A stretch of 64,000 bases of DNA from JAPPLB01 sp965206655 (GCA_965206655.1 CBDBKC010000030.1:62001-126000); one strand, 5' to 3'. Counted from the first letter of the stretch, positions 50,837-60,090 are shown. Notes: generated by a model from the letters alone, not told the origin. Numbers and translations: made by a program.

Positions 50837-52960
50837 ATGGCCGACGAACGCGGCCTCGTCAAAGATTCATCGGTGCTTGGCGCTATCGGGGCTTCGCTGC
50901 TCCTCGACGCCTACCGCAACATGTATCTCTCGCGGCGTCTGGATGACCGCGAGATCATCCTCAAGCGCCGCAATCAAGTCTATTTTCAGGTTAGTGGTGC
51001 CGGGCACGAAGCTGTGCAGACGGCGACCGGGATGTTGTTGCGGCCGGGCTTCGATTGGTTTTACCCCTACTACCGCGATCGTGCGTTGTGTCTTGCGCTG
51101 GGTGTGACGCCCCTCGACATGTTGTTGCAGGCCGTGGGCGCGGCTTCCGATCCGGCTTCCGGCGGACGCCAGATGCCGTCGCACTGGTCGAACCCGGGCC
51201 TGAATATCGTTTCCGCGTCGAGCCCCACCGGAACGCAGTTTGTGCAGGCGGCCGGGTGTGCTCAGGCGGCAAGGTTCGAGAAGCGCGAGGAGGATCAGCC
51301 GGATTGGTCCGGCGACTTGGAACGAAGCGTAGTCTTGGTCTGCTCCGGCGAGGGCGCCACGAGCGAGGGCGAATTTTGGGAAGCGTTGAATGCGGCATGT
51401 CTGGAACGTCTGCCGGTTCTGTTTCTCATTCAGGACAACGGATACGCGATTTCGGTTCCGGTCGAGGCGCAGACAGCGGGCGGCAGCATCTCCCGCCTCG
51501 TCAGCGGGTTTCCTGACCTGGCCGTTCGGGAAGTCGACGGTCTGGACTTTAGCGAGAGCTACCGTGTGCTCGGCGACGCGATCAGCTACTGCCGCCGGGG
51601 TAGTGGCCCGGCACTCGTGCATGCCCACACGATCCGCCCCTATGCGCACTCGCTCTCCGACGACGAGGGCCTCTATAAAACGAAGGCGGAGCGCGAACAC
51701 GATGCGGCCCGGGATCCGATTCCGAGGCTGGCTCGCTATCTGGAATACGAGGGCCTCGCGGACCAACACACTCTGGTGACAATGCACCAAAAGATCGACC
51801 ACGAGGTCCAAGAGGCGGCTCGGAAGGCCGTCAAAGCGTCCGCGTCACCGATTGGATCGGCGACGAAGTTTCTTTACTCCCCAACGGTTGATCCCACTTC
51901 AGACCGATTTGAGAGCGCCCCACTGTCCGAGGGCGAAGACAAAACCATGGTCGACATGATCAACGCGTGTATCGAGGACGAGATGCGGCGCGATGAGCGC
52001 ATTGTCGTTTTTGGCCAAGACGTCGCCGACTGCACGCGCGAAGAGAACCTCAGTGAAGTCAAAGGGAAGGGTGGCGTCTTCAAAGCGACCACCGGCTTGC
52101 AACGGCAGTTTGGAAGCGAGCGGGTATTCAACACGCCCATCGCCGAAGCGGCAATTGTGGGCCGGGCGATCGGGATGGCGACGCGTGACCGGAAGCCGAT
52201 TGTAGAGATTCAATTTTTCGATTATATTTGGCCGGCAATGATGCAGATTCGAAATGAGTTGGCGACTCTGCGCTGGCGGTCGAACAATGGGTTCTCCTGT
52301 CCTCTCGTGATCCGTGCGCCGATTGGCGGCTATCTTGGTGGCGGGGCGATCTATCACAGCCAGTCGGGCGAGGTGTTGTTTACACACATCCCAGGCCTGC
52401 GAGTCGTGATGCCGTCGAATGCGCTGGATGCAAACGGGTTGTTGCGGACGGCCATCCGCTGCGATGACCCGGTGCTGTTTCTAGAGCACAAGAAGCTGTA
52501 TCGCGAGACCTACAACCGCGCACCGTATCCGGGACCGGAGCATATGATTCCGTTCGGGCGGGCGCGGCTTGTGAGGGAGGGATCGGATCTGACAGTCGTC
52601 ACATACGGTGCGCTGGTTCACCGCGCGGTGATGGCGGCACGGCACGTCGAGAAGGAGCGGAGCGTCACGATTGAGATACTGGATTTGCGCAGTTTGAGTC
52701 CCTACGACTGGGAAGCGATTGCGGAGTCGGTTCGGAAGACGAGCCGGGTGATTGTGGCTCATGAAGATTGCTTGTCGTTCGGATATGGCGCGGAGATCGC
52801 GGCGCGGATCGGGAGCGAGTTGTTTGAATGTCTCGACGCCCCGGTCGCGCGGATCGGGGCTCAGGATACCTGGATCGCATACAACCCTCGGGTTGAGAAC
52901 CGGATTCTGCCCCAGACGGACGATCTGGAAAGGGAGATGGAGAAGTTGCTGGGGTATTGA
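50837..52960 (+). CDS. Fused alpha-beta E1 component of a thiamine-dependent 2-oxoacid dehydrogenase
   Basis: The product is 707 residues. The alpha-type part (1 to about 350) carries the thiamine-diphosphate motif GEGATSEGEFWEALN at 171-185, ending in QDNGYAIS at 199-206. The beta-type part (about 370-707) begins MINACIEDEMRRDERIVVFG and includes FNTPIAEAAIVGRAIGMA and FEFFDYIWPAM-like sequence (IQFFDYIWPAMMQI). The complex decarboxylates branched-chain 2-oxoacids or a related substrate before acyl transfer to E2. The two subunits are usually separate; fusion is seen in some Acidobacteriota and Bacteroidota. No E2 or E3 gene is adjacent. Confidence 0.93.
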   Translation: MADERGLVKDSSVLGAIGASLLLDAYRNMYLSRRLDDREIILKRRNQVYFQVSGAGHEAVQTATGMLLRPGFDWFYPYYRDRALCLALGVTPLDMLLQAVGAASDPASGGRQMPSHWSNPGLNIVSASSPTGTQFVQAAGCAQAARFEKREEDQPDWSGDLERSVVLVCSGEGATSEGEFWEALNAACLERLPVLFLIQDNGYAISVPVEAQTAGGSISRLVSGFPDLAVREVDGLDFSESYRVLGDAISYCRRGSGPALVHAHTIRPYAHSLSDDEGLYKTKAEREHDAARDPIPRLARYLEYEGLADQHTLVTMHQKIDHEVQEAARKAVKASASPIGSATKFLYSPTVDPTSDRFESAPLSEGEDKTMVDMINACIEDEMRRDERIVVFGQDVADCTREENLSEVKGKGGVFKATTGLQRQFGSERVFNTPIAEAAIVGRAIGMATRDRKPIVEIQFFDYIWPAMMQIRNELATLRWRSNNGFSCPLVIRAPIGGYLGGGAIYHSQSGEVLFTHIPGLRVVMPSNALDANGLLRTAIRCDDPVLFLEHKKLYRETYNRAPYPGPEHMIPFGRARLVREGSDLTVVTYGALVHRAVMAARHVEKERSVTIEILDLRSLSPYDWEAIAESVRKTSRVIVAHEDCLSFGYGAEIAARIGSELFECLDAPVARIGAQDTWIAYNPRVENRILPQTDDLEREMEKLLGY

Positions 52961-53013
52961 TCCCAAGCGAAACCAGCTAAGATGGGGAGCTTCACTCGAA
53001 AGACTCTTCATCT

Positions 53014-53793
53014 ATGAGACCCAATCTCGCACGGCGCAAACTTTTGGAAGGCGGAGTCATCTCCGGTCCTTCTGTTTCCTTTCCATCGCCGGAGATCGTT
53101 CAACAGGCCCTGCCTTACGAATTTGACTTCCTTTGGATCGAGTGGCAGCACGGCGGCTGGTCGGAGCAGACACTCAGCGCCGCGCTGGCCACCTGTGTCA
53201 ACGCGAAGACGACGCCGATCGTCCGTCTGCCCCTGCTGGATCCATTCTGGATAGCGCGAGTGCTTGACCTCGGCGCGCTCGGCATTGTGATTCCGATGGT
53301 CGAAACGGCCGAGCAGTGCGAGCAGATCGTGCAGGCGGCAAAGTTCCCGCCGCGGGGCGGGCGTTCGGCGACCGGATTTCGGACGCCGCTGCACGCGGGA
53401 AACGATTTCTATGACTACATCGAGCACGCGAATGATGAGATTCTCGTCGTCGTGATGGTCGAAACACCTACCGGGGTTGGCAACGTGCGAGAGATGATGG
53501 CGGTGCCGGACGTGGATTGTGTCCTGATCGGCCCGTATGACTTGTCAAGATCGGTCGGGGCGGCCTCAATGGACGACGAACTGGTTGAGGATCTCGTCGC
53601 CGAGGTTGCCGCGGCGTCGAAGGAGACGGGTGTGGCGGCCGGCTATGTGACGGGGACGGTTGAGCAGGCGCAAAAGCGTGTGGAACAGGGCTTCCGCCTA
53701 GTGAACCCAGGGCATGATTTGAGCTTGCTGCGGAACGCGTTTGAGGCTATGAAGGCCGGCTGCGATGGGCTGGCTATGCCCAAGCCGGAGTAG
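53014..53793 (+). CDS. HpcH/HpaI aldolase-family protein
   Basis: The product is 259 residues, the family's usual length. FLWIEWQHGGWSEQTL near 39-54 replaces the common D-x-EHG segment. PIVRLPLLDPFWIARVLDLG, GALGIVIPMVETAEQCEQIV and VVMVETPTGVGNVREMMA (metal-binding Glu) follow, then DCVLIGPYDLSRSVG. The family cleaves 2-keto-3-deoxy sugar acids or hydroxy-keto acids using a divalent metal. Together with the RraA-like and E1 genes upstream, it suggests breakdown of keto acids. Confidence 0.9.
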   Translation: MRPNLARRKLLEGGVISGPSVSFPSPEIVQQALPYEFDFLWIEWQHGGWSEQTLSAALATCVNAKTTPIVRLPLLDPFWIARVLDLGALGIVIPMVETAEQCEQIVQAAKFPPRGGRSATGFRTPLHAGNDFYDYIEHANDEILVVVMVETPTGVGNVREMMAVPDVDCVLIGPYDLSRSVGAASMDDELVEDLVAEVAAASKETGVAAGYVTGTVEQAQKRVEQGFRLVNPGHDLSLLRNAFEAMKAGCDGLAMPKPE

Positions 53794-53886
53794 AGTGGCG
53801 CCCTATGGCTGCCGATCAGGGCGCCGTCGAGTCGCCCATGCGCTTCGGCCGGCACGACCGCTGACATCGGCGCCTCGGTGGTGGCG

Positions 53887-55173
53887 CTACTCCTTCATTA
53901 CGATCGTTTCCAAGCCGAACTCCGGAAGAATACCGGCGGGAGGCTCGTTGACGTTGACAGCGGAGTTTCCCGTGAACTTCATGGTGCTCGAGACGAAGAC
54001 GTTCCAAGTTCCGTCGCCGGCTGTACTGTGGTTGCCCGACCACTCGAGGTGCTGGCTGGGGCAATAGATCACCCCGGTCAAGGTGTCCGACGCAGTCCCG
54101 TTGAACTTGTTTGTGACATTCGGCATCGTGGCGTCACACCAGAACAAGATGCCTAGATTCTCGGCCGGGCTGTCGTTCACACTGCGAGCAACCATCGTCA
54201 GGCTGCCGTTCCCGTTGATATCGATGGTCTTGCCGTTGCCGGTGTTGAAGATTGTGATGTCGTTTGCCGTGATGGTGCCCCCATTGATATGCACTCCCTC
54301 GGTGATGAACAGGCCGTCGCTAAATGTGACGTTCCCGCCCGTGATCTGGATCGCCGGGCTGTTGCCGGTTGACTGGTAGTGCCCCGGAGCGAGAACGACA
54401 TTGCCGCTGCCATTCGTGATATTGGGAATATCCACGAAGACGGGCGCCCCCGGTAGCGTCGGGGGCGTGCGCCCAAAGAAAGGGTCCGGTTCGGTATTAC
54501 CGTCGGAAACAAGGTCAGGTTCGGTGTTGGCGGCGCCTTGAACCTTCACATCTCCGCAAGCCAACGGCGTCGGCTGGTGACCGGCCTCGTTCACCATTAA
54601 CGTAAGCGAGGAACTACCCTTGACCCCGAAACCGACGCCTCCCGGCTCCGTGACACACGAGTTCGACCGGAAACCACAGTTCGCCGTAACGCCGCTGCTG
54701 CCGTCAACGAGCAAGGCGTCCGGGGCGTTCTGGTCGAGGGCGAGCACGCAGAATTCCCCCGATGCTTCCTCCCCCGCGACGGCTCGAGCCAGGACTTCCG
54801 CCTGGGTGATACCGAGGATCGGCATGAACGACAGGGCTGAGGTTTGGCGAACAATCGCCTCAACGTGATTGAGGTTTTGGTTCGGACCTGTTGTGGGGGG
54901 CCTGTTGATGTCCACGGTAACGCCGTCGATACCATGGGTATAGCCATTGAGCCGCGCGCTATAGCGTCCGGCGCCGATAATACGGGTCGTGTTGTCCCGG
55001 TGGTTTTCGTGAGCGCCATCCCAGGCCGCCGCATCGGCCGCAGCCTGCATTGTGCGCTTTTTCCACATCAGCAGACCGGTATCAAACACGAGTCCCAGAA
55101 AGGCAAGGAACACGACCGACAACATGGCCATCATGGGCAGCGCAACGCCGCTTCGGTTCTTTGTTCGCATCAT
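53887..55173 (-). CDS. TadG-like pilus-assembly protein with a beta-rich C-terminal domain (copy G1)
   Basis: The product is 428 residues from ATG 55173, with GGGG just upstream. The N-terminus NRSGVALPMMAMLSVVFLAF is a TadG/pseudopilin-like membrane segment, followed by the KKRTMQAAADAAAWDGA motif of TadG-like proteins. The C-terminal half is beta-rich and repeat-like (ITGGNVTFSDGLFITEGVHI, then ITIFNTGNGKTIDINGNG). It includes a conserved LFWCD...GVIYCPSQHLEWSGN segment shared with copy G2. It is exported and anchored near the pilus apparatus. The MITE at 55195 sits 22 bases upstream of its start and separates it from the other pseudopilin genes. Confidence 0.85.
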   Translation of the reverse strand: MMRTKNRSGVALPMMAMLSVVFLAFLGLVFDTGLLMWKKRTMQAAADAAAWDGAHENHRDNTTRIIGAGRYSARLNGYTHGIDGVTVDINRPPTTGPNQNLNHVEAIVRQTSALSFMPILGITQAEVLARAVAGEEASGEFCVLALDQNAPDALLVDGSSGVTANCGFRSNSCVTEPGGVGFGVKGSSSLTLMVNEAGHQPTPLACGDVKVQGAANTEPDLVSDGNTEPDPFFGRTPPTLPGAPVFVDIPNITNGSGNVVLAPGHYQSTGNSPAIQITGGNVTFSDGLFITEGVHINGGTITANDITIFNTGNGKTIDINGNGSLTMVARSVNDSPAENLGILFWCDATMPNVTNKFNGTASDTLTGVIYCPSQHLEWSGNHSTAGDGTWNVFVSSTMKFTGNSAVNVNEPPAGILPEFGLETIVMKE

Positions 55174-55194
55174 TTCATCCCCTGTATACAACAG

Positions 55195-55470
55195 AGTGGG
55201 GTATCCATTTGACTCAGGCAGCCACAAGATGTTGTGGTCGCGCGAAAGCATCTACCAAGAAGCGAATCCCGAGGTTACTGCTCTGGCGCGGCGTGGGGCT
55301 GCGTAGCGCGTCCGATTCTCGGAGTTGCCGCCCGAAGGCTGCCACCGCAATGAATTCGCGTGTGGGTCGGCTTGGCGGCCACTCGCACGATTCTCGCAAT
55401 CTCACATTCCTGTTCCGGAGCCGCGAGGCCACAACCCATAGGGTGTACCTGAATGAAGTGGATACCCCAC
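55195..55470. mobile_element. 276-bp IS1595-type miniature element (MITE)
   Basis: It starts AGTGGGGTATCCATTTGACT and ends with GAAGTGGATACCCCAC. The first 40 or so bases closely match the end of the IS1595 element at 702. TACAACAG is duplicated on both sides (55187-55194 and 55471-55478), an 8-bp duplication as expected for the family. No transposase is present, so it must be moved in trans. It sits directly upstream of the ribosome binding site of TadG copy G1. Confidence 0.85.
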
Positions 55471-55478
55471 TACAACAG

Positions 55479-55668
55479 TTCTAGTGCCGAACACTTACTA
55501 CCCCTACCCATTAACACCTTAGCACCACTTGGGGCAAACTCAGCCAATCTTTTCAAGGCCAGCGGGTACGAGAGTGTCGCACCCGGGATTGGCGCAGGGC
55601 CGCTAGTGAGACGACGGTTTGTCCGGTTCCGGTCCATCGTTACGCTTGTTACGCGGATGAGACGGAGG
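55479..55668. other. Gap between the MITE and the TadE gene
   Basis: This is 190 bases without a gene. It contains TAACACCTTA at 55512-55521, also found in the gap at 56719-56728 upstream of the next pseudopilin module. Confidence 0.4.
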
Positions 55669-56118
55669 TCAGTTCAGTACGATCATCCTGGCGGTGCTTT
55701 GCATATTGATCGTTGACTGCGGCACGACCAATCCTGCCCCGACAAATCGAAAAGGATAGGATACGCGCACCTGCACTACGTTCCCCTGCTGGTTCGGCGC
55801 TGCTATCCCTGCTCCGTCGTCATAGGTAACCACAACGCTGACGCTGCTGCTATCGAGACCGATCGCGTTTTCATGTGCGACTTGAGTAATACTCGGTCCC
55901 CCGCCAATCGGATTTGAACCGCCATGTACAATGGCGTAGCGGCCCGCGGCCCGAGCGGCGTGAGAGAGCGTTACGTATGACCAGACGGCTCGCCCGAGCT
56001 CCATCAACCCGAGACTCAGAACGAGAAAAATGATGAAGAAGAGGGCGAATTCGACCATCGTGGCCCCGCGGCGCCGTCTGCTTCGAGATGTCAGTTGACT
56101 GATTCCAAGAAGTTGCAT
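55669..56118 (-). CDS. TadE-like pseudopilin (E1)
   Basis: The product is 149 residues. The TadE signature GATMVEFALFFIIFLVLSLGLMELGRAVW lies near 19-47 with a Glu at position five of the mature helix, as in prepilin-like proteins. It is anchored in the inner membrane and probably processed by a prepilin-type peptidase (TadV). It is the fifth gene in the leftward pseudopilin array. It shares clear similarity with E2 at 56894 (same GLMELG motif), supporting duplication. Confidence 0.9.
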   Translation of the reverse strand: MQLLGISQLTSRSRRRRGATMVEFALFFIIFLVLSLGLMELGRAVWSYVTLSHAARAAGRYAIVHGGSNPIGGGPSITQVAHENAIGLDSSSVSVVVTYDDGAGIAAPNQQGNVVQVRVSYPFRFVGAGLVVPQSTINMQSTARMIVLN

Positions 56119-56138
56119 GTGTTAGTCCTCGTGTCTCG

Positions 56139-56639
56139 CTACTGGACACGCATGTAGGCGCTGCGGCTGACCTCGCTGCTGTGAGGTATTCCGGGGTAAG
56201 GCCCAACAGTGTTGAATGTTTGTTTGACGTCCGTCCTCACATAGACTCTCGGCAGACCATAGGCCCCGTCCGTGCAGGTCCCTTCCACGCCCGCTAATGC
56301 GCAGTCGACCGGAGTCGGATCGGTTGTGAAATCGTCCGCACCCGCGGGCGGGCAGTCACAAAACATCGACGAGGTGGCCGTTACGCCGGTAAGATTCGAG
56401 GCATCCTTGACAGCCCGGTCTTCCATCTCGGCTGATTGGGCCGCGAAGCCGCTATCCAGGGAACCCCAATGAACGGCCGAGCTGGCGGCGTTCACAACGG
56501 TTAGCGCGTGAAAATACAGCCGGCCAAAGTCGCCGGCCGCCATGCAGAGCAGCACCAAAGCCGGCAGAACAAGCGCAAACTCCACCATAGCTCCGCCTCG
56601 GTTGACTTGGATTGCCCGGTTCAAGTTTCTGGTACGCAT
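56139..56639 (-). CDS. TadE/TadF-like pseudopilin (F1)
   Basis: The product is 166 residues. AMVEFALVLPALVLLCMAAGDFGRLYFHAL is the membrane segment. The remaining periplasmic part includes FCDCPPAGADDF, a conserved CxC site shared with copy F2 (CQCPDD). GVTATSSMF and YGLPRVYVRTDVKQTF match F2 (ITGVSATATFF, YGFPRVVVRNQVDETF) closely. It is followed, 20 bases downstream on the same transcript, by E1. This cysteine-bearing domain may bind a partner at the pilus base, which is not established. Confidence 0.88.
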   Translation of the reverse strand: MRTRNLNRAIQVNRGGAMVEFALVLPALVLLCMAAGDFGRLYFHALTVVNAASSAVHWGSLDSGFAAQSAEMEDRAVKDASNLTGVTATSSMFCDCPPAGADDFTTDPTPVDCALAGVEGTCTDGAYGLPRVYVRTDVKQTFNTVGPYPGIPHSSEVSRSAYMRVQ

Positions 56640-56893
56640 CTTTGGCTCCTCGCCGAACGGCGGTTACCCGTTCGTAGCCTCGACCACAATCCTTTGGGGG
56701 CCCAGGTCGGGCTACTGCTAACACCTTATATGATACTTCGGTTCTTGCGCTGAGTCTAGAACCAGCAGTTCCAGCAGTTGAGGCCGCAACCAGTCCTAGT
56801 ACGAGGCCGGCGGAGGGCAGATGAACGGAAGGGTCGATCCGGAGGGAATGCAACCCTGCCGAACCGAACGGGGGTGGAGAAGGGGCCGATTGG
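56640..56893. other. Gap between the two pseudopilin modules
   Basis: This is 254 bases without a gene. On the minus strand it holds a stretch TATCATATAAGG and the TAACACCTTA complement. It may carry a promoter for the second module. Confidence 0.4.
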
Positions 56894-57352
56894 TTAGTTG
56901 GCGACGATCATTCGCGCCGTGCTCTGCATGGTGAGGGTCCGGTTCGGCAGCACGAGAGCGCCGCTGACCATCTGAAAGGGATAACGGACCCGAACCTGTA
57001 CGACGTTCCCCTTGACGTTAGGGGCCGGCACCGCGGGATCACCGGCGTCATAGCTGGTCGCAATGATGAGGCTGGAAGGGTCGAGCCCGATTGCATTGCG
57101 GCTTACGACCTGAGCCACCGTTGTATCGCCGTCGCCGATAGGATTGGCAGAGCCGTGGACGAGGGCGTAGCGAGCTCCCGCACGGGCGGCATGGGACATC
57201 GTGCTATAAGTCCAAACCGCCAACCCCAGTTCCATCAGCCCCAGCGACAACATCATGAAGAGAATAAAGAACAGTGTGAACTCGACCATCGTCGCCCTGC
57301 GGCGGTTTCGCCCGGTTCGGCCTCGTCCTAGCTTGGTTGGCATCCATGTCAT
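56894..57352 (-). CDS. TadE-like pseudopilin (E2)
   Basis: The product is 152 residues. RRATMVEFTLFFILFMMLSL, then GLMELGLAVWTYSTMSHAARA, is the TadE membrane segment and following helix. The periplasmic part (VRYPFQMVSGALVLPNRTLTM) resembles E1 (VSYPFRFVGAGLVVPQSTIN). It was likely duplicated together with F2 as a unit. It is followed leftward by the F1/E1 module after a 254-base gap. Confidence 0.9.
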   Translation of the reverse strand: MTWMPTKLGRGRTGRNRRRATMVEFTLFFILFMMLSLGLMELGLAVWTYSTMSHAARAGARYALVHGSANPIGDGDTTVAQVVSRNAIGLDPSSLIIATSYDAGDPAVPAPNVKGNVVQVRVRYPFQMVSGALVLPNRTLTMQSTARMIVAN

Positions 57353-57391
57353 GAGAGTGGTCCTCTTTACCCCATCAGAATGTTCAAAACC

Positions 57392-57877
57392 CTACTGTGC
57401 CCGCATGAAGACGCGGCCTTGCACGGGAGTGATCTCCGGAATCCCCGGCCAGGGCCCCAAGGTCCTAAAGGTCTCATCAACCTGATTGCGCACAACGACG
57501 CGGGGAAAGCCATACCCGCCACAAGCCGTTTCGTTGGCCGCCAACGTGCAGTCGACGGTTGATGTCTCATCGTCTTCCGTGACCGGGTCGTCGGGACACT
57601 GGCAGAAGAACGTGGCCGTCGCCGAGACGCCCGTGATGTCCTTTGCGTCAGCGGTAGAAAGGTTTTCGATGCGCGTTGATTGCGTCGCCTGGGCGGTATC
57701 TTGTGCGCCGAAGTGCGAGCCTGTACTGCCGGCATTCATCACAGCGATGGCATGGTAGAAAAGACGGCCGAAGTCGGTCGTCGCCATGCAAAGCAGGAGC
57801 AACACGGGCAGCACGAGGGCAAACTCCACCAGCGCGCTTCCGGTTCTCGATTTCATTTGCTGAAGCTTTCGTGACAT
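57392..57877 (-). CDS. TadE/TadF-like pseudopilin (F2)
   Basis: The product is 161 residues from ATG 57877, with GGAG about seven bases upstream; ATG 57895 is also possible. SALVEFALVLPVLLLLCMATTDFGRL is the signature membrane segment. The CxC motif FFCQCPDDP lies near residue 95 of the longer form, and GYGFPRVVVRNQ follows. It is homologous to F1. It lies downstream of TadG copy G2 in the leftward operon. Confidence 0.9.
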   Translation of the reverse strand: MSRKLQQMKSRTGSALVEFALVLPVLLLLCMATTDFGRLFYHAIAVMNAGSTGSHFGAQDTAQATQSTRIENLSTADAKDITGVSATATFFCQCPDDPVTEDDETSTVDCTLAANETACGGYGFPRVVVRNQVDETFRTLGPWPGIPEITPVQGRVFMRAQ

Positions 57878-57921
57878 TCCGTTCTCCGTTGACATATCGT
57901 CATTTCCTTCGCAGGCGCGGC

Positions 57922-58419
57922 CTACTCGACGAAATTGACCGTCATATTTTCCGGGATGACCCCAAGAGGCGCGCCGTTGATCGTACCGGCGGTTGCGGTG
58001 CCGGTGATCTTGAGCTGGTTGACAATCAACATCATCCAGCCGCCGGTCGAGCCGTTCCCCGCGATTTCGACATCTTGATCGGGGCAGTAGAAGATGCCCT
58101 CGAAATCAGAGTTTCCTCCTCCTGCCCATTTGTGGCCCGGGGACTTGTCAGCGAGCCCGCGCTGGCACCAGAACAGTACGTTGTCCATGTTGACCGTCTT
58201 ACCGTCGGCGTCGATCGTGCCTGTCTGGTAGCCCTCAGTCGCGTCCGGTGCGTCAAAGTCCACCTCGCCGCCGTTGATGCTGACCAGATTGTTGGTGCCA
58301 ATGCTGAAGAAGGTGACATCCGTTCCCGTTACTTTCGTTGTCGCCGAATCCCCGCTGACACTCATGCCGTTAATGACATAGAACCCGGAGTTGAAAGTAA
58401 CCGTAGCGCCCTGGGAGAT
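57922..58419 (-). pseudogene. TadG-like protein (copy G2), C-terminal fragment
   Basis: The fragment is 165 residues from the IS1380 target duplication onward (ISQGATVTFNSGFYVINGM, then LFWCQRG...GIFYCPDQDVEIAGN). The latter segment matches G1. Joining 60091 to 58419 gives GIKISQGATV with the frame kept, so the ancestral protein had 456 residues. The fragment has no start or signal of its own. Confidence 0.9.
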
Positions 58420-58424
58420 CTTGA

Positions 58425-60090
58425 CCCGGATTCCCACTTTAGTTTCGATTCTGCTAACCATCGGGTGGCCTCGGACGCCTTTATTTATGCGGGTTGGAAA
58501 GCACTCAAGGCGCTGAGGAGATCAACACCCAATGGGTGAAAAAGAAAACAAACCGTTCCAGCTAAGCTTCAACGGCTTATTGAAAGTCGATTTCCAAGGA
58601 TCGCGTGTCACTTCCGACGGCGGGCTGATCCTGGTCCGCGAGCTGGACGAGCGACTCGGACTCGGGAAGCTGATCGACGAACACCTCAGTGACCCACGGC
58701 AAGGCTTGAACAAGAAGTTCCCGCTGGCCGATCTGCTGCGGCAGTCAGTCTACTCTCGGCTGGCAGGCTACGAGGACCTCAATGACGCCGTCCGAGTGTC
58801 GGCTGACCCGACGTTTCGCTTGATCGGCTCGAAGAGGAACTGGGATCGCGGCGGGGCACTGACCTCGCGACTGCAGAGCTTCGAGACGGAGATGCTGGCG
58901 AGCGAGGAGAACTTGCTGGGGCTGATGGCTGTGAACCGCGAGCTGGTGGCGCAAGCCGAGACGCAAGACGACTCCGAGCGCGTCGTGCTGGACATGGATT
59001 CGACCGAAAGCCCTGTCCACGGCCAGCAAGAGGGCAGCGCCTACAACGGCCATTTCGAGTCGGTCTGCTACCACCCGCTGTTGTTGTTCAACCAGCATGG
59101 GGATTGCCTGGCGGCGAAGCTGCGTCCAGGCAACGTGCACAGCGCTGAGGACTGGAAGGAGTTGCTGCTGCCCGAGATCAAGCGCCAACAGGCTGTGGGC
59201 AAACAGGTCACCTTCCGGGGCGATGCGGCCTTTGCCAAGCCGGAGATTTATGAGTTTTCGGAGGAACGCGGAGTGCAGTACGCCATTCGCATTCCGGCCA
59301 ACAAGAGCTTGGAATTGGCGATCGAAGACATCTTGTTTCGCCCGCCGGGCAGGCCGGGTCGCAAGCCCTTGGTGCGCTACAAGAGCTTCCGCTATCAGGC
59401 GGAGAGTTGGTCCAAGCCGCGACGCATCGTGGCCAAGGTCGAGCATCATCTCGGTGAGCTGTTCCCGCGGGTCGGATTTATCGTGACCAACATGAGCTTG
59501 CCAAGCCGGTCGGTGGTGCGCTTCTACAACAAGCGCGGCACGGCCGAGCAATGGATTAAAGAAGGCAAACAGGCCACGCACTGGACGCGGCTTTCGTGCC
59601 ATCGCTTTCGGGCCAACGAAGTGCGACTGCAACTCAGCGTGCTGGCCTACAACCTGGGCAACTTGTGGCGGCGGCTCGGACTGCCGAACAGGATCAAGAG
59701 TTGGTCGCTCACGAGCTTGCAGCAGCGGCTGATGAAGACCGGCGGCCGGCTGGTCAAGCACGCGCGCTACTACTGGTTGCTGCTGGCCGAGGGGCATCTG
59801 AACCGGCGGCTGTTCGGTGACATGCTGCACAGGATCTGGGCGCTGCCGCTGCCGAGCGGGTAGCGTTACCTGGACGAGGATCAACAGTTTTTAGCTCCGA
59901 AAAGGCTTCGCAGGGAGCAGTGTCGGCCGGTGTGCCGTTCAGCCCGCTCCATCAACGTCTGTGAGCGGACGGACGGGCTTTGGGGCCTGCCGCCGGAGGT
60001 GATGTGCAGGGTTCAGCGCGGAAAGACGTGGTCTTCGGGGCAGCGCGGGTGTATACTTTCACCGTGCCAGGGCCAAAATGGAAATCCTGG
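58425..60090 (+). mobile_element. IS1380-family insertion sequence, copy 2 (1666 bp)
   Basis: It has the same ends and length as copy 1. CTTGA is duplicated on both sides (58420-58424 and 60091-60095), a clean 5-bp target duplication. It is oriented opposite to the TadG gene it interrupts. Confidence 0.95.
58532..59863 (+). CDS. IS1380-family transposase, copy 2
   Basis: The product is 443 residues, identical at protein level to the copy at 18089-19420. The DDE motifs, start and ribosome binding site are the same. The single nucleotide difference I noticed is synonymous (CTG here, CTC in copy 1, in VVLDMDST). Such near identity means transposition between the two sites was very recent or the copies are still being homogenised. 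Confidence 0.95.
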   Translation: MGEKENKPFQLSFNGLLKVDFQGSRVTSDGGLILVRELDERLGLGKLIDEHLSDPRQGLNKKFPLADLLRQSVYSRLAGYEDLNDAVRVSADPTFRLIGSKRNWDRGGALTSRLQSFETEMLASEENLLGLMAVNRELVAQAETQDDSERVVLDMDSTESPVHGQQEGSAYNGHFESVCYHPLLLFNQHGDCLAAKLRPGNVHSAEDWKELLLPEIKRQQAVGKQVTFRGDAAFAKPEIYEFSEERGVQYAIRIPANKSLELAIEDILFRPPGRPGRKPLVRYKSFRYQAESWSKPRRIVAKVEHHLGELFPRVGFIVTNMSLPSRSVVRFYNKRGTAEQWIKEGKQATHWTRLSCHRFRANEVRLQLSVLAYNLGNLWRRLGLPNRIKSWSLTSLQQRLMKTGGRLVKHARYYWLLLAEGHLNRRLFGDMLHRIWALPLPSG

